Assembly: GCF_964656455.1 (NCBI RefSeq) | Contig: NC_135718.1 | Coordinates: 125,589,093 to 125,653,092 of the forward strand | Length of the DNA stretch: 64,000 nt | Origin: Halichoerus grypus | Lineage: Eukaryota > Chordata > Mammalia > Carnivora > Phocidae | Direction of reading: 5' to 3' | In this document: in pieces, positions 21,943-34,760 of the stretch | Numbering within the stretch: the stretch's first letter is position 1 | How the letters are laid out: every line of letters starts with the position of its first letter | Translations under genes and position numbers: made by a program | Notes under the pieces: model-generated | Databases searched by the model: none | Told to the model about the DNA's origin: nothing | The model's input: the letters and a program-made list of their open reading frames with translations, nothing else

Positions 21943-22599
21943 TTCTGGAAAATTACTAACTGCATTTTCTCCTGACCTTACATGGTAAGTAACCCAGTGG
22001 ACCTCAGAGCTAAGTGAATTTAGGCCTTCACAGAAAGATTTCAATGTAAAACCTGTAAAGAAGGCATTCCATCCTTTTCCGCTATATAGTAAATCGTTTC
22101 AGTGCTTCATACATGCAATGATCATCCAGTCCCTTGCATTGTTCAGAGGCCTGGCAGGTGCACAGGAAGTCTTTCTAAGAATTCTGAGCTGCAGGTAAAG
22201 GATTTTGCAGATTAATTTTGGGACCCTAGAATTTAAATATACACCCTCTTTCACCTTCTTCTATTATCCTAGTCCAGTGTTGTTATTTGGAAGGCAACTG
22301 TGTCGCCAAAGATGTTTGATAAAAAACTTCTATTTAGTATCAAGTAAAAAGCAAAATAGTTCAGGAAGTAAGTCCATCAGTAGCTGTTCTACATAATAAG
22401 TGGAAAATTGTGTATATTTGCACACTTCTGACTTTTGTTTGCGTGAATTTTATTATCTTATGCACTATTACTGCAGTGAAGTGCACACAATTACTTAAGC
22501 AGTCTTGATTCTGGTTTCCTAGTACTCATAAGTTTCCTTCTCTTTCTTTCTCCCTCCTTCCCCTTTTTACCACCCCTGCTCAAGTTAGTATAAAGAAAT

Positions 22600-22695
22600 C
22601 TCGGTTTCCTTTGTGGCTTTTCTCCTAAATAGCTATGCAAATGTGACCAAGTTACGTTAAATTTCTGGGCCTTGGCTTCCTCATCCACTGACTGT
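22600..22695 (+). mobile_element. MIR fragment, plus
   Basis: Contains aaatgtgaccaagttacgtt, aaatttctgggccttggctt and cctcatccactgactgtaa, collinear with the MIR core. Confidence 0.6.
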
Positions 22696-22759
22696 AAGGT
22701 CTATCCAAACCATAATTTTTTTTTTTTTAATTTTAAGAATGTCCATAATGGGCGAATGA

Positions 22760-22990
22760 ACAGAGAGGCAGCAGAGGAGAGTATTTAAGAGCATGTGTTT
22801 TTGGAATCAAATGCAGGAAGTTCAAGTCCTACCTCTGCCAAGAACAAGTTGTGTGACCTTGGTAAAATTATTTAACCTGCCTAAGCCTTCTTTCCATCAA
22901 CTGTAGAATGTGGATAAAGACACCACCTAACCCAGAGTTATGTTTGTTAAGTAGTGCACATACTCTAGTCCCTGACATAAAGTAAGTTTG
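22760..22990 (+). mobile_element. MIR, plus, near full length
   Basis: Head aagagcatgtgtttttggaa, then aagtcctacctctgccaaga, gttgtgtgaccttggtaaaa, ttatttaacctgcctaagcc and gtccctgacataaagtaag. Good order and spacing; typical ancient divergence. Confidence 0.8.
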
Positions 22991-23711
22991 CTTAAATACT
23001 AGTTTTTACCATTTTTATTAGCAGAGTTACCCCTCTGGGTAGATGACTCAAAAAAAAAAAAAAAAAAAGGTTTCCAATGTAGGCGGGCTCAGCCTCTGGG
23101 GTACAGTTTAGCCAGAGGATGGCACCTTTGTGCCAAGGAATGGGCATCCCTTCCTTAGAGCACACGCTCCTGTGGGGGATCCTGATCATGAGGGGCAGTG
23201 ATGAAGCAGACAGGCTCAGGGGAGCTGAAGCTGCTGGGAAAAGAGGACTATTTTGGGGGGATGGGTGCCTGGAAAGTGCATTTCTTTGGAGACTGGACTG
23301 AAAAAAGAGTCTTTGCTATTTGGAACACTTTGTCTTAAAACTTAGAAAGAGAAAGCAATTATTTTATGTAACTCTCTCACCTAATCGAATCCCCTTAGAA
23401 GGTGTTTTTTAATCTGAACAGAAGTTTAGAGAAAAGAAAATGATGGTAAGAACAATTCTTCTATTGGTGATGGACCTAATGAACTAGAAATATTGCTGGT
23501 ATAAATACCCAGTGCAAACTGTAACTATTTTGAACTCAGAAAAGTTTTCCGAATTATACTGTTTTCTTAATAGAAATACTAAAATTAAAATGATATATAA
23601 GAGATGCGTTGCTTATATTAATTCCCCTGTGAAACACAAACATTGCCAAAGACACCCTAACTCCTTTTTCTGTAAAGAAAACAATTTTTCCTGTTTTCTG
23701 AAGATGCAGTG
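22991..23711. other. Unassigned DNA with a poly(A) run
   Basis: An A-run at about 23050-23068 interrupts otherwise ordinary sequence. No family recognised. Confidence 0.45.
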
Positions 23712-24500
23712 GTAGGCAGAATTTCTAAAATGGTCTCCTAAAGATGCACCATCTTAATTCCAGGAATCTACCAATATGATGAGATAGCTCTCCCATGATC
23801 ATGCTATACTATAATGGTACAGTGAACTTAAACATGGAGATTTTTAGGGGAGCGCCTGGGTGGGTCAGTCAGTTAAGCATCTGCCTTCAGGTCAGGTCAT
23901 GACCCCAGGGTCCTGGCATGGGGTCTGGAGTTGGGCTCCCTGCTCAGCGGGGAATCTATTTCTCCCTCTGCCCCTCCTCCCGCTTGCACTCTGTCTTCTC
24001 TCTCTCTGTCTCTCTCTCTCAAATAAATAAATAAAATCTTTAAAAAAACAACAACAACATGGAGATATTTAGGTGGGCCTGATATAATCACATGAACCCT
24101 TAAAAGCAGAGAGCTTTCTCCCACTGATCACAAAAGAGGGAGTCAGGGATTCAAAGCATGCAAAGGGTTCCAAGATGGAGGAAGCCACATGACAAGAAAT
24201 GTGGGCAGTCTTTAGGAGCTCAGGGTGGGCCCTGGCTAACGACCATCAAGGACACGTGAACCTCAGTGGTGGGCTGTAAGGAAAAGCACTTGGCCAGAAA
24301 TTGAACAAGACTGGAAGTAGATTCTTCCCTAGACCCTCCAGATAAGAGACCAGTCCCACCCAGACCGAGATGTCTACCTTGAGAGACCTTGAGTAGGGAA
24401 TCCCGCCATGGTGTGTCAGAACTTTCCGTCTACATAAGCTATAAGATCATAAACCTGTGCTGTTTAAGCTGCTGCATTTATGACAGTTTTGTTATGCTGC
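23712..24500 (+). mobile_element. MLT1-like MaLR LTR, plus, interrupted by a SINE
   Basis: Starts ggtaggcagaatttctaaaa and continues with cctaaagatgcaccatctta, then after the SINE gtgggcctgatataatcaca, ccaagatggaggaagccaca, ccctccagataagagaccag, tgctgtttaagctgctgcat. This is the standard order of an MLT1 LTR, ending near 24500. Confidence 0.8.
23849..24055 (+). mobile_element. SINEC, plus, inside the MLT1-like LTR
   Basis: Head gcgcctgggtgggtcagtca, CT tract, taaataaataaaatcttt and caacaacaa tail. TSD of 18 bp at 23831-23848 and 24056-24073 with one mismatch. Confidence 0.96.
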
Positions 24501-24880
24501 ATTCTCATCTAGAAGCTTGATGAGAGAAAAATCCGCTTCCAAGATCATTCACGTTGTTGCCAGAATTCATTTCTTAGAGACTGTATGACTGAAGATCCAA
24601 GCTTTGAGCTTGGATCTTGTCAGCTGGAGACCACCCTCAGCTCCTTTGGGGCAGGCTTTTATTCCTCAATATGGTTGCTGCTTTTATCATGCCAGCAAGG
24701 AGTCTTTTATTCCAGCCTGCTAAAACAGAGTCTTATATAACATAATATAATCACAGGAGTGACATCTCATCACCTTTGCCATATTCTGTGAGTTAGAAGA
24801 AAGTCACGGGTCCTGCCGACATTCAGGGGTAGGGCGTTATACAGGGGGACCACTGGAGGGACAGTCTGCCGTGGGCTCTG
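24501..24880 (-). mobile_element. MaLR-type LTR fragment, minus
   Basis: Contains aaatccgcttccaagatcat, cagctggagaccaccctcag, catgccagcaaggagtcttt, cagagtcttatataacataa, gacatctcatcacctttgcc. The same order appears, more diverged, at 25490-26020, so the two are paralogous copies. Exact subfamily uncertain. It contains a 12-bp hairpin at 24592-24618. Confidence 0.65.
24592..24618. repeat. Perfect 12-bp inverted repeat, 3-base loop
   Basis: aagatccaagct (24592-24603) and agcttggatctt (24607-24618) are exact complements around ttg. Confidence 0.92.
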
Positions 24881-25489
24881 TGGTAACAATTACTGATATC
24901 CCTCCCATAGGCAAAATACATTTGCTGTTCCCAAGATCCAAGAGTCTCTTCCCATTATGCATCAGCTCAGAGCCCCAAATCTCATCTTCTAAATCGGCTG
25001 CAGGGGTGAGTAAGACTGCTGGTTGTAGGAATGTTCAAATCATCAAATCTTGGTTCCTTTTTGTTTAACGGTTCTTCCCTCAATGTATTTATTTATAATT
25101 TATTTCCTCTTACATTTTACTATAAGAAGGAAAAGAGACCAACCCTCATCCCTTTGCTTGTAAATCTCCTTAGCTGTCTATCTAATTTTAGTATTTCCAA
25201 GTTCTGCCTTCCCTGCAACAGCAGGAGACAATTTCACTAACTTCTCTACTACATTAACAAGGATCTCCATTCCTCTGATTTCCGCTAACATGTTCCTCAC
25301 TTCCTTCTGAGCCCACACTGTCAGCATTCTTGAAATCCAGGCTTCTGTAAGCAATCTGTTCAAGGTGAATTAGGGTTCTCTCTCAGGCTTCTCAGAATTC
25401 TTCTAGCCTCCACTCACTGCCCAGCTCCAAAGCCCTCTTATGGCTTAGGTATTTGATATAGCAGCACTCCACTTTCAGAAGTCCAAATC
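24881..25489. other. Unassigned, possibly LTR-associated DNA
   Basis: Between two related minus LTR pieces. The last 60 bases (tatttgatatagcagcactc onwards) resemble sequence often found beside this repeat type, but I cannot name it. Confidence 0.35.
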
Positions 25490-26020
25490 TGTATTTGTTT
25501 TCTATTGCTGTGTAACAAAATACAACAAATTTAACAGCTTAAAACACCCATACATTTTTTATCTCGCAGTGTCCTTGGATCGATGGTCTGGGCAAGACTT
25601 AACTAGGTCCCCTGCTCAGAGTCTCATAGGTTGCAATCAAGGGGTCAGCTGGGCTTCATTTTAACCTGGAGACTCCACTGGAAAAGAATCTACTTTCAAA
25701 CTCATTCAGTTTGTTGGCAGAATCTATTTCCTTGCTCCCATAGGATAGAAGGACAGGCCTTCAGCAGACTATCAGCTGTAGGCCACCATCAGGTTCTAGA
25801 AGCCACCACATGAGATTCCTCAAATGGCTGCTTACTTCATCAACAACCTAAGAAGAATCTCTCATTCCAGTTGGCTAAGACAGAATCTGCTATGATATAA
25901 ATGACAGGAATCATAACCCATCACCACTTTCTGATTCTCTTGATTACAAGCAAGTCACTGGTCCCTTCAACACTCAAGGGTAAGGGCCCCTCCAGGGGCT
26001 GTCTGTCACAGCACATTTCT
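25490..26020 (-). mobile_element. MaLR-type LTR, minus
   Basis: Begins ttgttttctattgctgtgta acaaaatac, the antisense 3' end of MLT1-class LTRs, followed by gctcagagtctcataggttg, aaactcattcagtttgttgg, ggctgcttacttcatcaaca, acccatcaccactttctgat. Same plan as 24501-24880. Confidence 0.72.
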
Positions 26021-26082
26021 CCTTCATTCTTTTATTGTCATTGGTGGTACTCAGTTACTAGAAAACAAGTACTTTGCATAGA

Positions 26083-26442
26083 AGTTTTTAGTCCATCCAA
26101 GCTACTGTAACAGTTTACCATAGACTGAGTAACTCATAAACAAAAGAAATTTATTTCTCACAATTCTGGATGCTGTAAGTCCAAGATCAGGGTGCTAGCA
26201 TGGTTGGGTTGTGGTTGAGAACTGCTTCCTGGTTCATAGCTGTCTTCTTGCTGTGTCCTAATGTGGCAGGAGGGAGGAGTTTTCTGGGGTCTCTTTTAGA
26301 AGGTCACTAATCCCATTCATAAGGTCTCTACCCTAATCATCTAATCACCTCCCAAAGACCCCACCTCCTAATTCCATCATATTGGAGTTAGGATTTCAAC
26401 ATACGAAATTTGGAAAAACAGAAATATTCAATCTATAGCAGA
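26083..26442 (-). mobile_element. MST/MLT1-like MaLR LTR, minus
   Basis: Antisense order: gctactgtaacagtttacca, gaaatttatttctcacaatt ctgg, gtccaagatcagggtgctag, cacctcccaaagaccccacc, ggatttcaacatacgaaatt, and an end at attcaatctatagca. This is a full-length solo LTR outline. Confidence 0.82.
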
Positions 26443-28339
26443 AGGTATAAGGAGAGGAATTGAAATTTGAATCTCCCTTTTCTTCCTTGAAATCACTAGA
26501 GATAAAACTACAAGAAAAATACATTTATTGTCCCAAGTATCATAGCTCTCTGTGTTGTCCCTGTGCCCCATTACCACAGGCAACTGAGTCAACGACATTC
26601 AATTTTAAGAAGTTTACTAAAAGACATCACAATCAGTTCATGCTGTGAGTCAGTCACAACCTTGAAGTTGTCATTAGGACGCTGTACATATCCTGCATAA
26701 AGAAAAGAAAGCATCTTTACTGGCTAAGGATTTAAGTTTTGAACGTGTATCACAAAAATTATCTGGATAGAAATAAATATATTGTTAAAGCATGACTAGT
26801 GATTATAAAGAATCATATATGTTTGGGGTCCGATTATGTTCCTAAAAGGTACTACCAAAACAAAATGCCCATTAGAAACCAAAAAATTGGATTTCAGTTC
26901 TTCAATCACCAATGATAATTTAGAAGTTTACTTAACTTCTAACATTTGTTTGAAAAGCCCAAGGTTAAGCCTCTTTTAGAGCTGTTCCTTGCTTTTGGAA
27001 GATAAAGCATAAAACATCAAGATGATAGCAGAATAGCCTTGCAGGACAGACTTCCTTCCTGCTGAGTTTACACGGTTAACCTCCTGCCTAGAACCTGATA
27101 AAGGGCAGGCCTGGGTGGTCGATACATGTTAACACACCCTTTCCCCCGATTCCTTCTCCCTTTCTTCACTCATCTAACATTTATTGGGCACATTTCATTC
27201 CTGGTGACACCTCGTAAAACATTTTGCACAAAGAGTATCTGAAGTAGGTACCCTCAGCTGTTCTTGCAGGGGTCATTGTATGGTAGTTTCTGTGTCACTC
27301 TCAGTTTTCTTAGCAGAAAACATTCATATCACTGTCAGGTTCTCTTTTAGTGTTTTTTTGTTTTGAGATCTGGTTACCAAGTGGCTTTTGGCAGAAAGAG
27401 ACACCTGCCACCCTAGCTCTCAAGTGGAACACTGAAATCAAGGTTAGACGTTCTCAAATACCATTGTTGATTACTTGATCATATTCAAATATCTGGTCTA
27501 AGTTGAGAAGACTTCGTTTGCCAAGCAAATTTCAAATACAAAACTGTCAATATAGAAGAGTGCATGTGATATTTCTGTCATTGTTTTATGCCTCATAATT
27601 TCTTCTCCCAAAAAAGACTGTAAATGCCAAATGTCTTTGTAGGCTCAGGCCATGTCTTATTCTTGTTAGAGCAATGATAGACACTTAGTAGTCCCTCAAT
27701 AAATGCATCTGTTGATAGAATGAATCTCTAACTTTCACTACCTTGTTCCTACTTTTTAATTATAGGGCTAAATCCATACTCACATTGGAAGTTCTTTGAA
27801 ATATGTTACATATTATTTTTGACAGAGTGATCATTTTAGTGGTTGGCTGACTTCAAAGTAGAATAATGAAGTACAGTACAAATCTCCTAATCCAGCCTTG
27901 CAATTATAGCATTTCATATAGTATTAACACTCTATCACTAGAAAATCCTCAGGCAATAATGACTAATAAGGAAGGCATTTCCTGGCAGCTAATGATCAGC
28001 ATGGAGGAGCTTGCTCTTGACACAGAGCCAGCAGCCCTCAGTCCAGCTGGCTACTACCTAAACCGGACATGCCAGGCCTCCCTCTGAGGTTACTGTGTAT
28101 TTATTTATAAACTGTTAGTATAGTAACAAGAAATGGAAAATGAAGTCATGTTTAGGTGCTGTTCAGTGAAAAGTATCCATCGGTATATTATGGCACTTAG
28201 CTGTTATATAGGACACCTTTCTCTCCCTCAGTATGGGTAATATGATATATATTCAACATTTAGGACTTTTGAACATTAAATGAAGTCCACTTTGGGAAGT
28301 CTACAGGAGGTTTAAAGGAGACAACAACAACAACAACCA
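26443..28339. other. Unassigned DNA with a weak L2 3' end
   Basis: No gene. At about 27620-27725 a plus-strand L2-like end appears (ggctcaggccatgtcttatt, agtccctcaataaatgcatc). The remainder is unremarkable. Confidence 0.4.
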
Positions 28340-28590
28340 TATAGCTAGTACTCACTGAGCATTTACAGGGTGCCAAAGTCTAAGATAAGCACTTCCTATG
28401 CATTAACTGATGGAATCCTTAGAGTGGCTCTACAAAGTAGGTACTATTATTGCAAAGGAAGAAACTGAGGCACAGAGAGGAGAATGCAACTTGCTCCAAA
28501 TCCATAAGTAGTAAATAGTAAAGCTTGGATTTAAGGCAGTGAGGTCCAATTCAGATCCCTTCATGCTAACTGCTATTTTGTGTTATCACG
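28340..28590 (-). mobile_element. MIR, minus, well preserved
   Basis: Antisense MIR: ctcactgagcatttacaggg, ctatgcattaactgatggaa tcc, gtaggtactattattgcaaa, gaaactgaggcacagagagg, cttggatttaaggcagtgag. Nearly full length. Confidence 0.87.
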
Positions 28591-30412
28591 ACTCCAACAA
28601 TAGCAAAACAAAACAAAAACACTGAAGCCATTATTAACAAATTGTGAAAAACCAAAAATCTTGAATGTACTATATTATATCATTTATATATAAGATGGCC
28701 TCAAATTTTTCAATAGAGAAATAGGTTATGAAAATGTTCTTGAGCTAACTTAGATGACACTCAACAAATGAGACAAAATAAACACTTTTTTATTTAAAAA
28801 GCAAGTTATCATGTTGCTATATTAATTTTTCCAGAAAGGTACAATTTAAATTCATAAGTAAAATTTATAAGTATTTATAAGAATAAAGGGGAATGAGACT
28901 TAGTGGACATAGAGGAAGTTTTCTTTTCCAGAAACATATCCCTTACTGTCTGAAAGCCTTTTTTAACCTTCTTACTGCAACACTGTCCACTAATTGGCAA
29001 TTCACTTGAGTTACCAAATTTCCATTACTGAAACGCAAGTGTCCCTAGAGAGTCAAGATAGTCTCCTCATTAGTTACCCACACCAAGGTAAAAATTATTT
29101 CAATGAGCTTTCTCTTAATATCTAGCTTAATGTCTAGCCCTGGGGTAATTTGAGTTATAAATGGAATGGGGAGTGGGGAGCTGAGTTGTTTTGGAACCTG
29201 AGAATTTGAATTGTAGAGGCTTTGAATTCGAGTTGTAGAGACCCCATCACAGCAGAACCTCAAGCAGGAATTAGAAGATAGATGTAAATCAAAAAATGGA
29301 GACTGGAGGAAATACTTTGTCAGATTTGCAGCATTGTGACTTCCAAATACATTTAAAAGCAAGGGCTTATATCTACTCTAGACTCTAAGCACTGGGAAAC
29401 AGGTGACAGCAATGTCACTGGGCTGAAAAGGTCTCCTATGACTTGGCCTGGTACCGCTGGAGGAGAGCCAAAGCCCAGGTCCGCATGCTCTCCAGGCCCT
29501 TCCACAGTGCCCTCTGCCACCTGCCACCTGCTACAGCCTGTCAGGTGTTCTCAGCTGAGCTGCTTTCAAGGTCCATAATAGTTGGCACTTGAGTTCAGTA
29601 TCTGAGGAACCGTGTTGACCTTTCTCTGTGTCTGGGGTGAATTTTCTTGCATTAAAAAAATTCAGAACAGTCTTACCTTGACTCACAGCAGTCTACAAGT
29701 ATGGCCCGGGGATTTTTTTTTTTTTTTTTAACCTAAATGGGGCATAGGGTTATAATGCAAATACATTTGGGTCTCTGTATTTACTGGTGCAGTGTAGCAC
29801 AAAGAAGGACCGGTCTCCTGACATTAATAATGTTTTAGCTACAGGGCTACTACTTGTTGGTTCCTAACCTTTACTCTGCTACCACACACTTAATGGATGA
29901 GGGTCATATGCACATCACTGGCCTATGGGCATTACTGGATTTAAAAATAAATAAACCAAGTAGAGGTAATAGTAGAGGTAAATTGTAATGACTACGACAG
30001 TTATTGGTCTGTTGGTATTTTACGTCTTTGCTGTGGCAGAGCAGAGAGAGGCTCAGTGTAGGCCGTGGGCAGCTCCTTGGCAACACTATTATAACACCAT
30101 TCTTTTAAGAAAACATATTCACTGCATGTGAGTGGGTTATAGGTTCAATTTCACACTCACTCTGTTATATTTTTTACATGTCTATAAAACGGATTTTTAT
30201 ATTATGTTAGTAATTTAAATACTATATTAAGTAGTAACAAATTATTTTCTATACTCCTTACAAGGGATTGGCACTCACCAGCATATTATGCCCCATCATT
30301 TGAAATCACTGCACCAACAAGTTAAAAGACCAGCACCAAATCCAGCATGGATTAATTCTCTATCTCAGAAAGTGTAAAGTCATTCAGGATCAATCAATTT
30401 TGGGTTGGTCTT
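28591..30412. other. Unassigned DNA
   Basis: Includes a T-run near 29715-29729 and a short ccacctgccacctgc repeat near 29515. No coding or repeat assignment. Confidence 0.45.
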
Positions 30413-30831
30413 TGTTATGGGCTGAATTGCATCTCTCCCAGAATGCATGTTAAAATCCTAAACCGTCCCCCCACCCCCCCACCCCCGCTCCCATACATCA
30501 GAATGTGGCTGCATTTGGAATTAGGGCCTTTAAAGAGGTAATTAAGGTAAAATAGGTCATATGGGGGGCTAATTCAGTATGACTGAATGAGGTGTTCTTA
30601 TAAGAAGAGGAGGTTAGAACACAGACACAAACAGAAGAAAAGCTATGCAAAAACACAGGGAGTGGGTGACCATCTCCAAGCCAAGGACAGAGGCCTTGGA
30701 GGAAAGCAACCGAGCTGACACCTTCGTCTTGGACTCCCAGTCTCCCAAACTGTGAGAAAATAAATTCTGTTGTTGAAGCCACTCGACTGAGTGGTACTTG
30801 TTATTGCAGCCCGAGCCAGCCGATATAGTCA
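30413..30831 (+). mobile_element. MLT1-like MaLR solo LTR, plus
   Basis: TG...CA outline with tgttatgggctgaattgcat, aggtgttcttataagaagag, accatctccaagccaaggac, caaactgtgagaaaataaat, ggtacttgttattgcagccc. A C-rich expansion lies at 30465-30490. No internal region, so a solo LTR. Confidence 0.85.
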
Positions 30832-33800
30832 TTGAGTCTAAATGACTTCATTTTCCTATTTTCAGATTCCTGCTCTAGATCTATCACAGTTTACTAATAA
30901 AATGCCTAGATTGGGAATCAAATAATGTGTGTTTTTACTCGTTTTATTGACTACCTTCAGTAAACTAAAACTTCTCTTGGCCTAAATCACCTCTTCTGCA
31001 AAATTAGAGCTTTGACTGATTTTGTCTCCCTTTCCAGCTTCAACCAGAACAACTCTACTTCTATTAATATTTTATATCATGGTCTTATGTAAGATTTCAC
31101 TTGAAAAAGATGACTTAAATTACTTAAGACATGTTTGAAAGCCACTGAACTAAAAGATCCTTAAGACCACAGCCAAATTCTACAGTTCCATGTGCCAACC
31201 ATCTACTCTAATTTCATTGTCATATGATAATTGTCAGTAATATACTCTGAAACATACAACATATACTTTGTGTGTCTATGATAGGGCTAGTATAAAGTTA
31301 TTACTTTAGTTACTTGAGCCCTTTATATCCACTCAGGACTTTATTTCTGAGTTGGTCAATAGGTATTTTATAATTTGCAAATAAATGGAAAGTAGATTCT
31401 GTAATAGTCCTTCTTACCCTCATGACTAATTGAAGATAAATCTGTAGGACGGCCTATCTTTTATCACATGCTTTTCATGTTGAAAAAATAAAGTGGGCAA
31501 GGCAGGCCTTATAGGAACACTTTACATTTAAGAAAATTGTTTACTCTGTTGCATTCTGGATTTAGTGGCCTTTAAGCAAAATGCAAAAGCTTGCCCCCCT
31601 CTGCAATATTCTCATCAATATCCTAAAGCTGTGAATAGTCATAAAATCTAATAAATGTTGCTAGTGGCCTTTTGAATCTCATTCAGTAAAGTTTAGATAT
31701 GTCGAGGGATGCTTTATCTTTTTTCAACACATTTATCAAGTAGCTCAGCTAAGGTATGAGGACTGGTTTTGAGGAACCACTGTGCTACACAAAGCGGGTG
31801 ATGGGGTGGGGGTGGGGAGGTTAGGTAGGCAAGATAAGTGAAGGAACAGAAAAACACTTTATCCCACAGTGGGGTTGGAAGCAGTGAGACATGGAAAGGG
31901 AAGTGAGGAGGAATGAAAATAATACTGTGTAGAAATAAACCACTAGATTATTCAACATCTCAATCTGAATTATTTTGACTTGTTTGTCTATCTGTGCAAA
32001 GAACAGTTCTCCAAAGAACAAGAGTATGTAGATTCAAGTGAAAATGCAGTGTAAAGATCCCTCCTTGAACAAATCTTCCTTAAATCAAATTACTCCAAAA
32101 AAGCTGATTTTTAGAGGTTTTAAAGTTGCTGTTTGGGCTGTGATTCTACCTATCAAAGATTGCCAAGAAGCAGGTACAGGGTATCCTATTAAGCACACAA
32201 GAGATGTTTTTAATAATTAATATACACATATATTTTTTTAAATTTCTTTTCTAATCTTTCAAAATGCCAAACATCTGGCAATCCTAGAATAAATCAAAAT
32301 TCCTTTTTTGTGGGACACATTACTTGCTGGTTGAGTTTGAGTTGGAAAAATATCCCCTTTGCACATGGACAGGTGGGTGACGGGATACTTCCCGTGTAGC
32401 ACTGTTGGCATCACCCCTTGCAGCCTAGATCAACAAAATTACTATGTAACATTTATACCCACCATCCCTCACATGGGAAACAAGCATGTAAGTTTAAAGA
32501 AAGGAATAAAGATTCTTGCCTCCTCTCTGCCAGGCATTTACACGCAGATCCCTGTCAATTACAAGCATTTCCATTTCCCTTCTTAGTTCTGTTCCTCTTC
32601 TTTTACACTTTTTTGTGCATATATTTCTCACCCATAATTATAGTCTTCTATTATCTGATCTAGAAACCCAACCAAAAAACAGAGCTGTCTCTGCAGAATT
32701 CTACATTTTTGGGTAGACTCCATGCTTTGCCCCAAGACTTACACCAGTTTACCTGGGGAGTGTTCAAAACTAACTTCAGTGACTCTCGAGAGAAGGCTAA
32801 GGACCTCTGTTTCTCCCATCCCCAACCCTGCAGCCCGCCTGGCTATGTCCTGCCCACAGTTTTTGGGTTGTAATTAGACAGCAAATCTCTGGAAAGAGGG
32901 ATCCAGTGCTCTGTGGCCCTTAGTACAATAGGAACCAAAAAGAGTAACTGACAAGAAGTATCACAGTCATGACAATTAGGAAACACTCTTATTTTCCCTT
33001 AATGCAAAAGTTATATTATGAGAGATTTTTATGTTTTTAATCAAATATTTTTAATCCACAGGCCAGCACTCTGATGGTTGGACATACTACATTCTACTTC
33101 ATATAAGTCACGCTGATGTCTTTACATATTTAAACATTTGCTCACATCCTCACTCTGTCATAATTAAGTAGTACTTGGGCCAGACTCTGAAGAACTGTGA
33201 TCACATTACACTGAAACCAGTAGAAGTATGAATGGGTTGCAATTCATTATTTTCTAGTTGCCAGGTTTCATATTTCTTCTTAGTCAGACTCTAAGTATCT
33301 GTGTGCTCTTTTTAATTCAGTATTTAGTCTAGTAGTCCTTAATCCTGACTCTTTGGCAGGCACATTTGGGGGAAGAAAAGAAAAAAGTTGATCATATTAT
33401 GTCTCAGTCAGACTGTTCAAAGTAGTAGAAGAGATCACTTCCATATAGGATACATCCACCATATGCTGCTTGATAACATTTTTTAATTACTTAATCCCCT
33501 TTTCAAAACAGTGAGCTTAACTTCTCAATTTGCAAAATTAGAGCCTTTGCATTCCAATTAAGAATTGAACCAGTTATTCATTTACTTATTTACTGGCATC
33601 TTTTAATATCAAACTAATTTAGACTAAACTACACTATTTTTTTATTGATTACTAGTATTACATATAAATTAAAATGCAGACAGAAGAGTGTATTATAGGA
33701 ACTGTGTTGTTTATCTCAGAGTAGAGTTATAAAAATATATATAGCTCTATTCTATCTCTCTGTATCTATCTACTCATAGCCTACTTAATTATCAAAAGTA

Positions 33801-33842
33801 TCTAAGATGCAATTACTATATCTTGGGTTTTTTTCATATATC
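30832..33842. other. Repeat-poor unassigned DNA, 3 kb
   Basis: No recent transposon and no recognised ancient repeat in 3 kb; all open frames are short. Candidate for conserved non-coding sequence by absence of repeats only. Confidence 0.4.
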
Positions 33843-33856
33843 AAAAAAGGTATCAA

Positions 33857-34275
33857 GGTGCCTGGGTGGCATAGTCAGTTAAGCGTCTGACTCTTGGTTT
33901 CAGCTCAGGTTGTGATCTCACTCAGGGTCATGAGATCAAGCCCCATGTTGGGCTCCATGCTCAGCGCAGAGTCTACTTTAGACTCTCTCTCCCTCGGGGC
34001 GCCTGGGTGGCTCAGTTGGTTAAGCGACTGCCTTCGGCTCAGGTCATGATCCTGGAGTCCCGGGATGGAGTCCTGCATCGGGCTCCCTGCTCAGCGGGGA
34101 GTCTGCTTCTCCCTCTGACCATCTCCCCTCTCATGCTCTCTCTATCTCATTCTCTCTCTCAAATAAATAAATAAAAATCTTAAAAAAAAAAAAAGACTCT
34201 CTCTCCCTCTCCCTCCACCCCTCCCCCCCACACACTTAACACTCTCTCTCTAAAATAAATAAATCAATCTTTTAA
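33857..34275 (+). mobile_element. SINEC, plus (outer, older), split by an inner SINE
   Basis: Older-type head ggtgcctgggtggcatagtc, with gactcttggtttcagctcag. Its CT tract is broken at 33995 and resumes at 34194, then ends in taaaataaataaatcaatct. TSD aaaaaaggtatcaa at 33843-33856 and 34276-34289. Confidence 0.96.
33996..34193 (+). mobile_element. SINEC, plus (inner, younger, gcgactgcc subfamily)
   Basis: Near-consensus SINE inserted into the CT tract of the outer copy. Perfect 16-bp TSD agactctctctccctc at 33980-33995 and 34194-34209. Same diagnostic variants as the copy at 13547. Confidence 0.97.
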
Positions 34276-34348
34276 AAAAAAGGTATCAACTCAGAATTTT
34301 GTTCATTAAAACTCGGTATATATTATCTTACCAAATAAAATTTGATCT

Positions 34349-34760
34349 TTCTATTCACTCATTCATTTATTCATCCAACTACTATTTGCTCAGTTTCCAT
34401 TATATACACACTCTTCTAATTTCTAGAAGTACACACGGAAAAGTGGACAAAGATCTTGGCCAATGTTCTTATAATTTGGCAGGTAAGATATGTCCATACT
34501 TAACCTTAATATAAATTAGAAAGTAACCGCCATCAGTAAGGTTCTGTATGAATTTAGATGAGCCCCAAAGGTCGAGGCTCAGAAGGAAATGAAGAAAGGC
34601 TTGGCAGAGGAGGTAGCATCTGAAGTGAGGCTTCTGATCTGTACCGGCAGAAGTGGCGATAAGAAAACAGTTCGGGAAAGACATTAGCAACATCAAAAAG
34701 AGAGGAAACTTTTATCATATGGAGGAAATAAAAAGTAATTCATTTGGCTGGGGTTTAAGA
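34349..34760 (-). mobile_element. L2 3' fragment, minus
   Basis: Begins ttcatttattcatccaacta and continues with tttgctcagtttccattata, cttataatttggcaggtaag, gaaaggcttggcagaggagg tagc. This is the antisense order of the L2 3' end. Confidence 0.65.
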
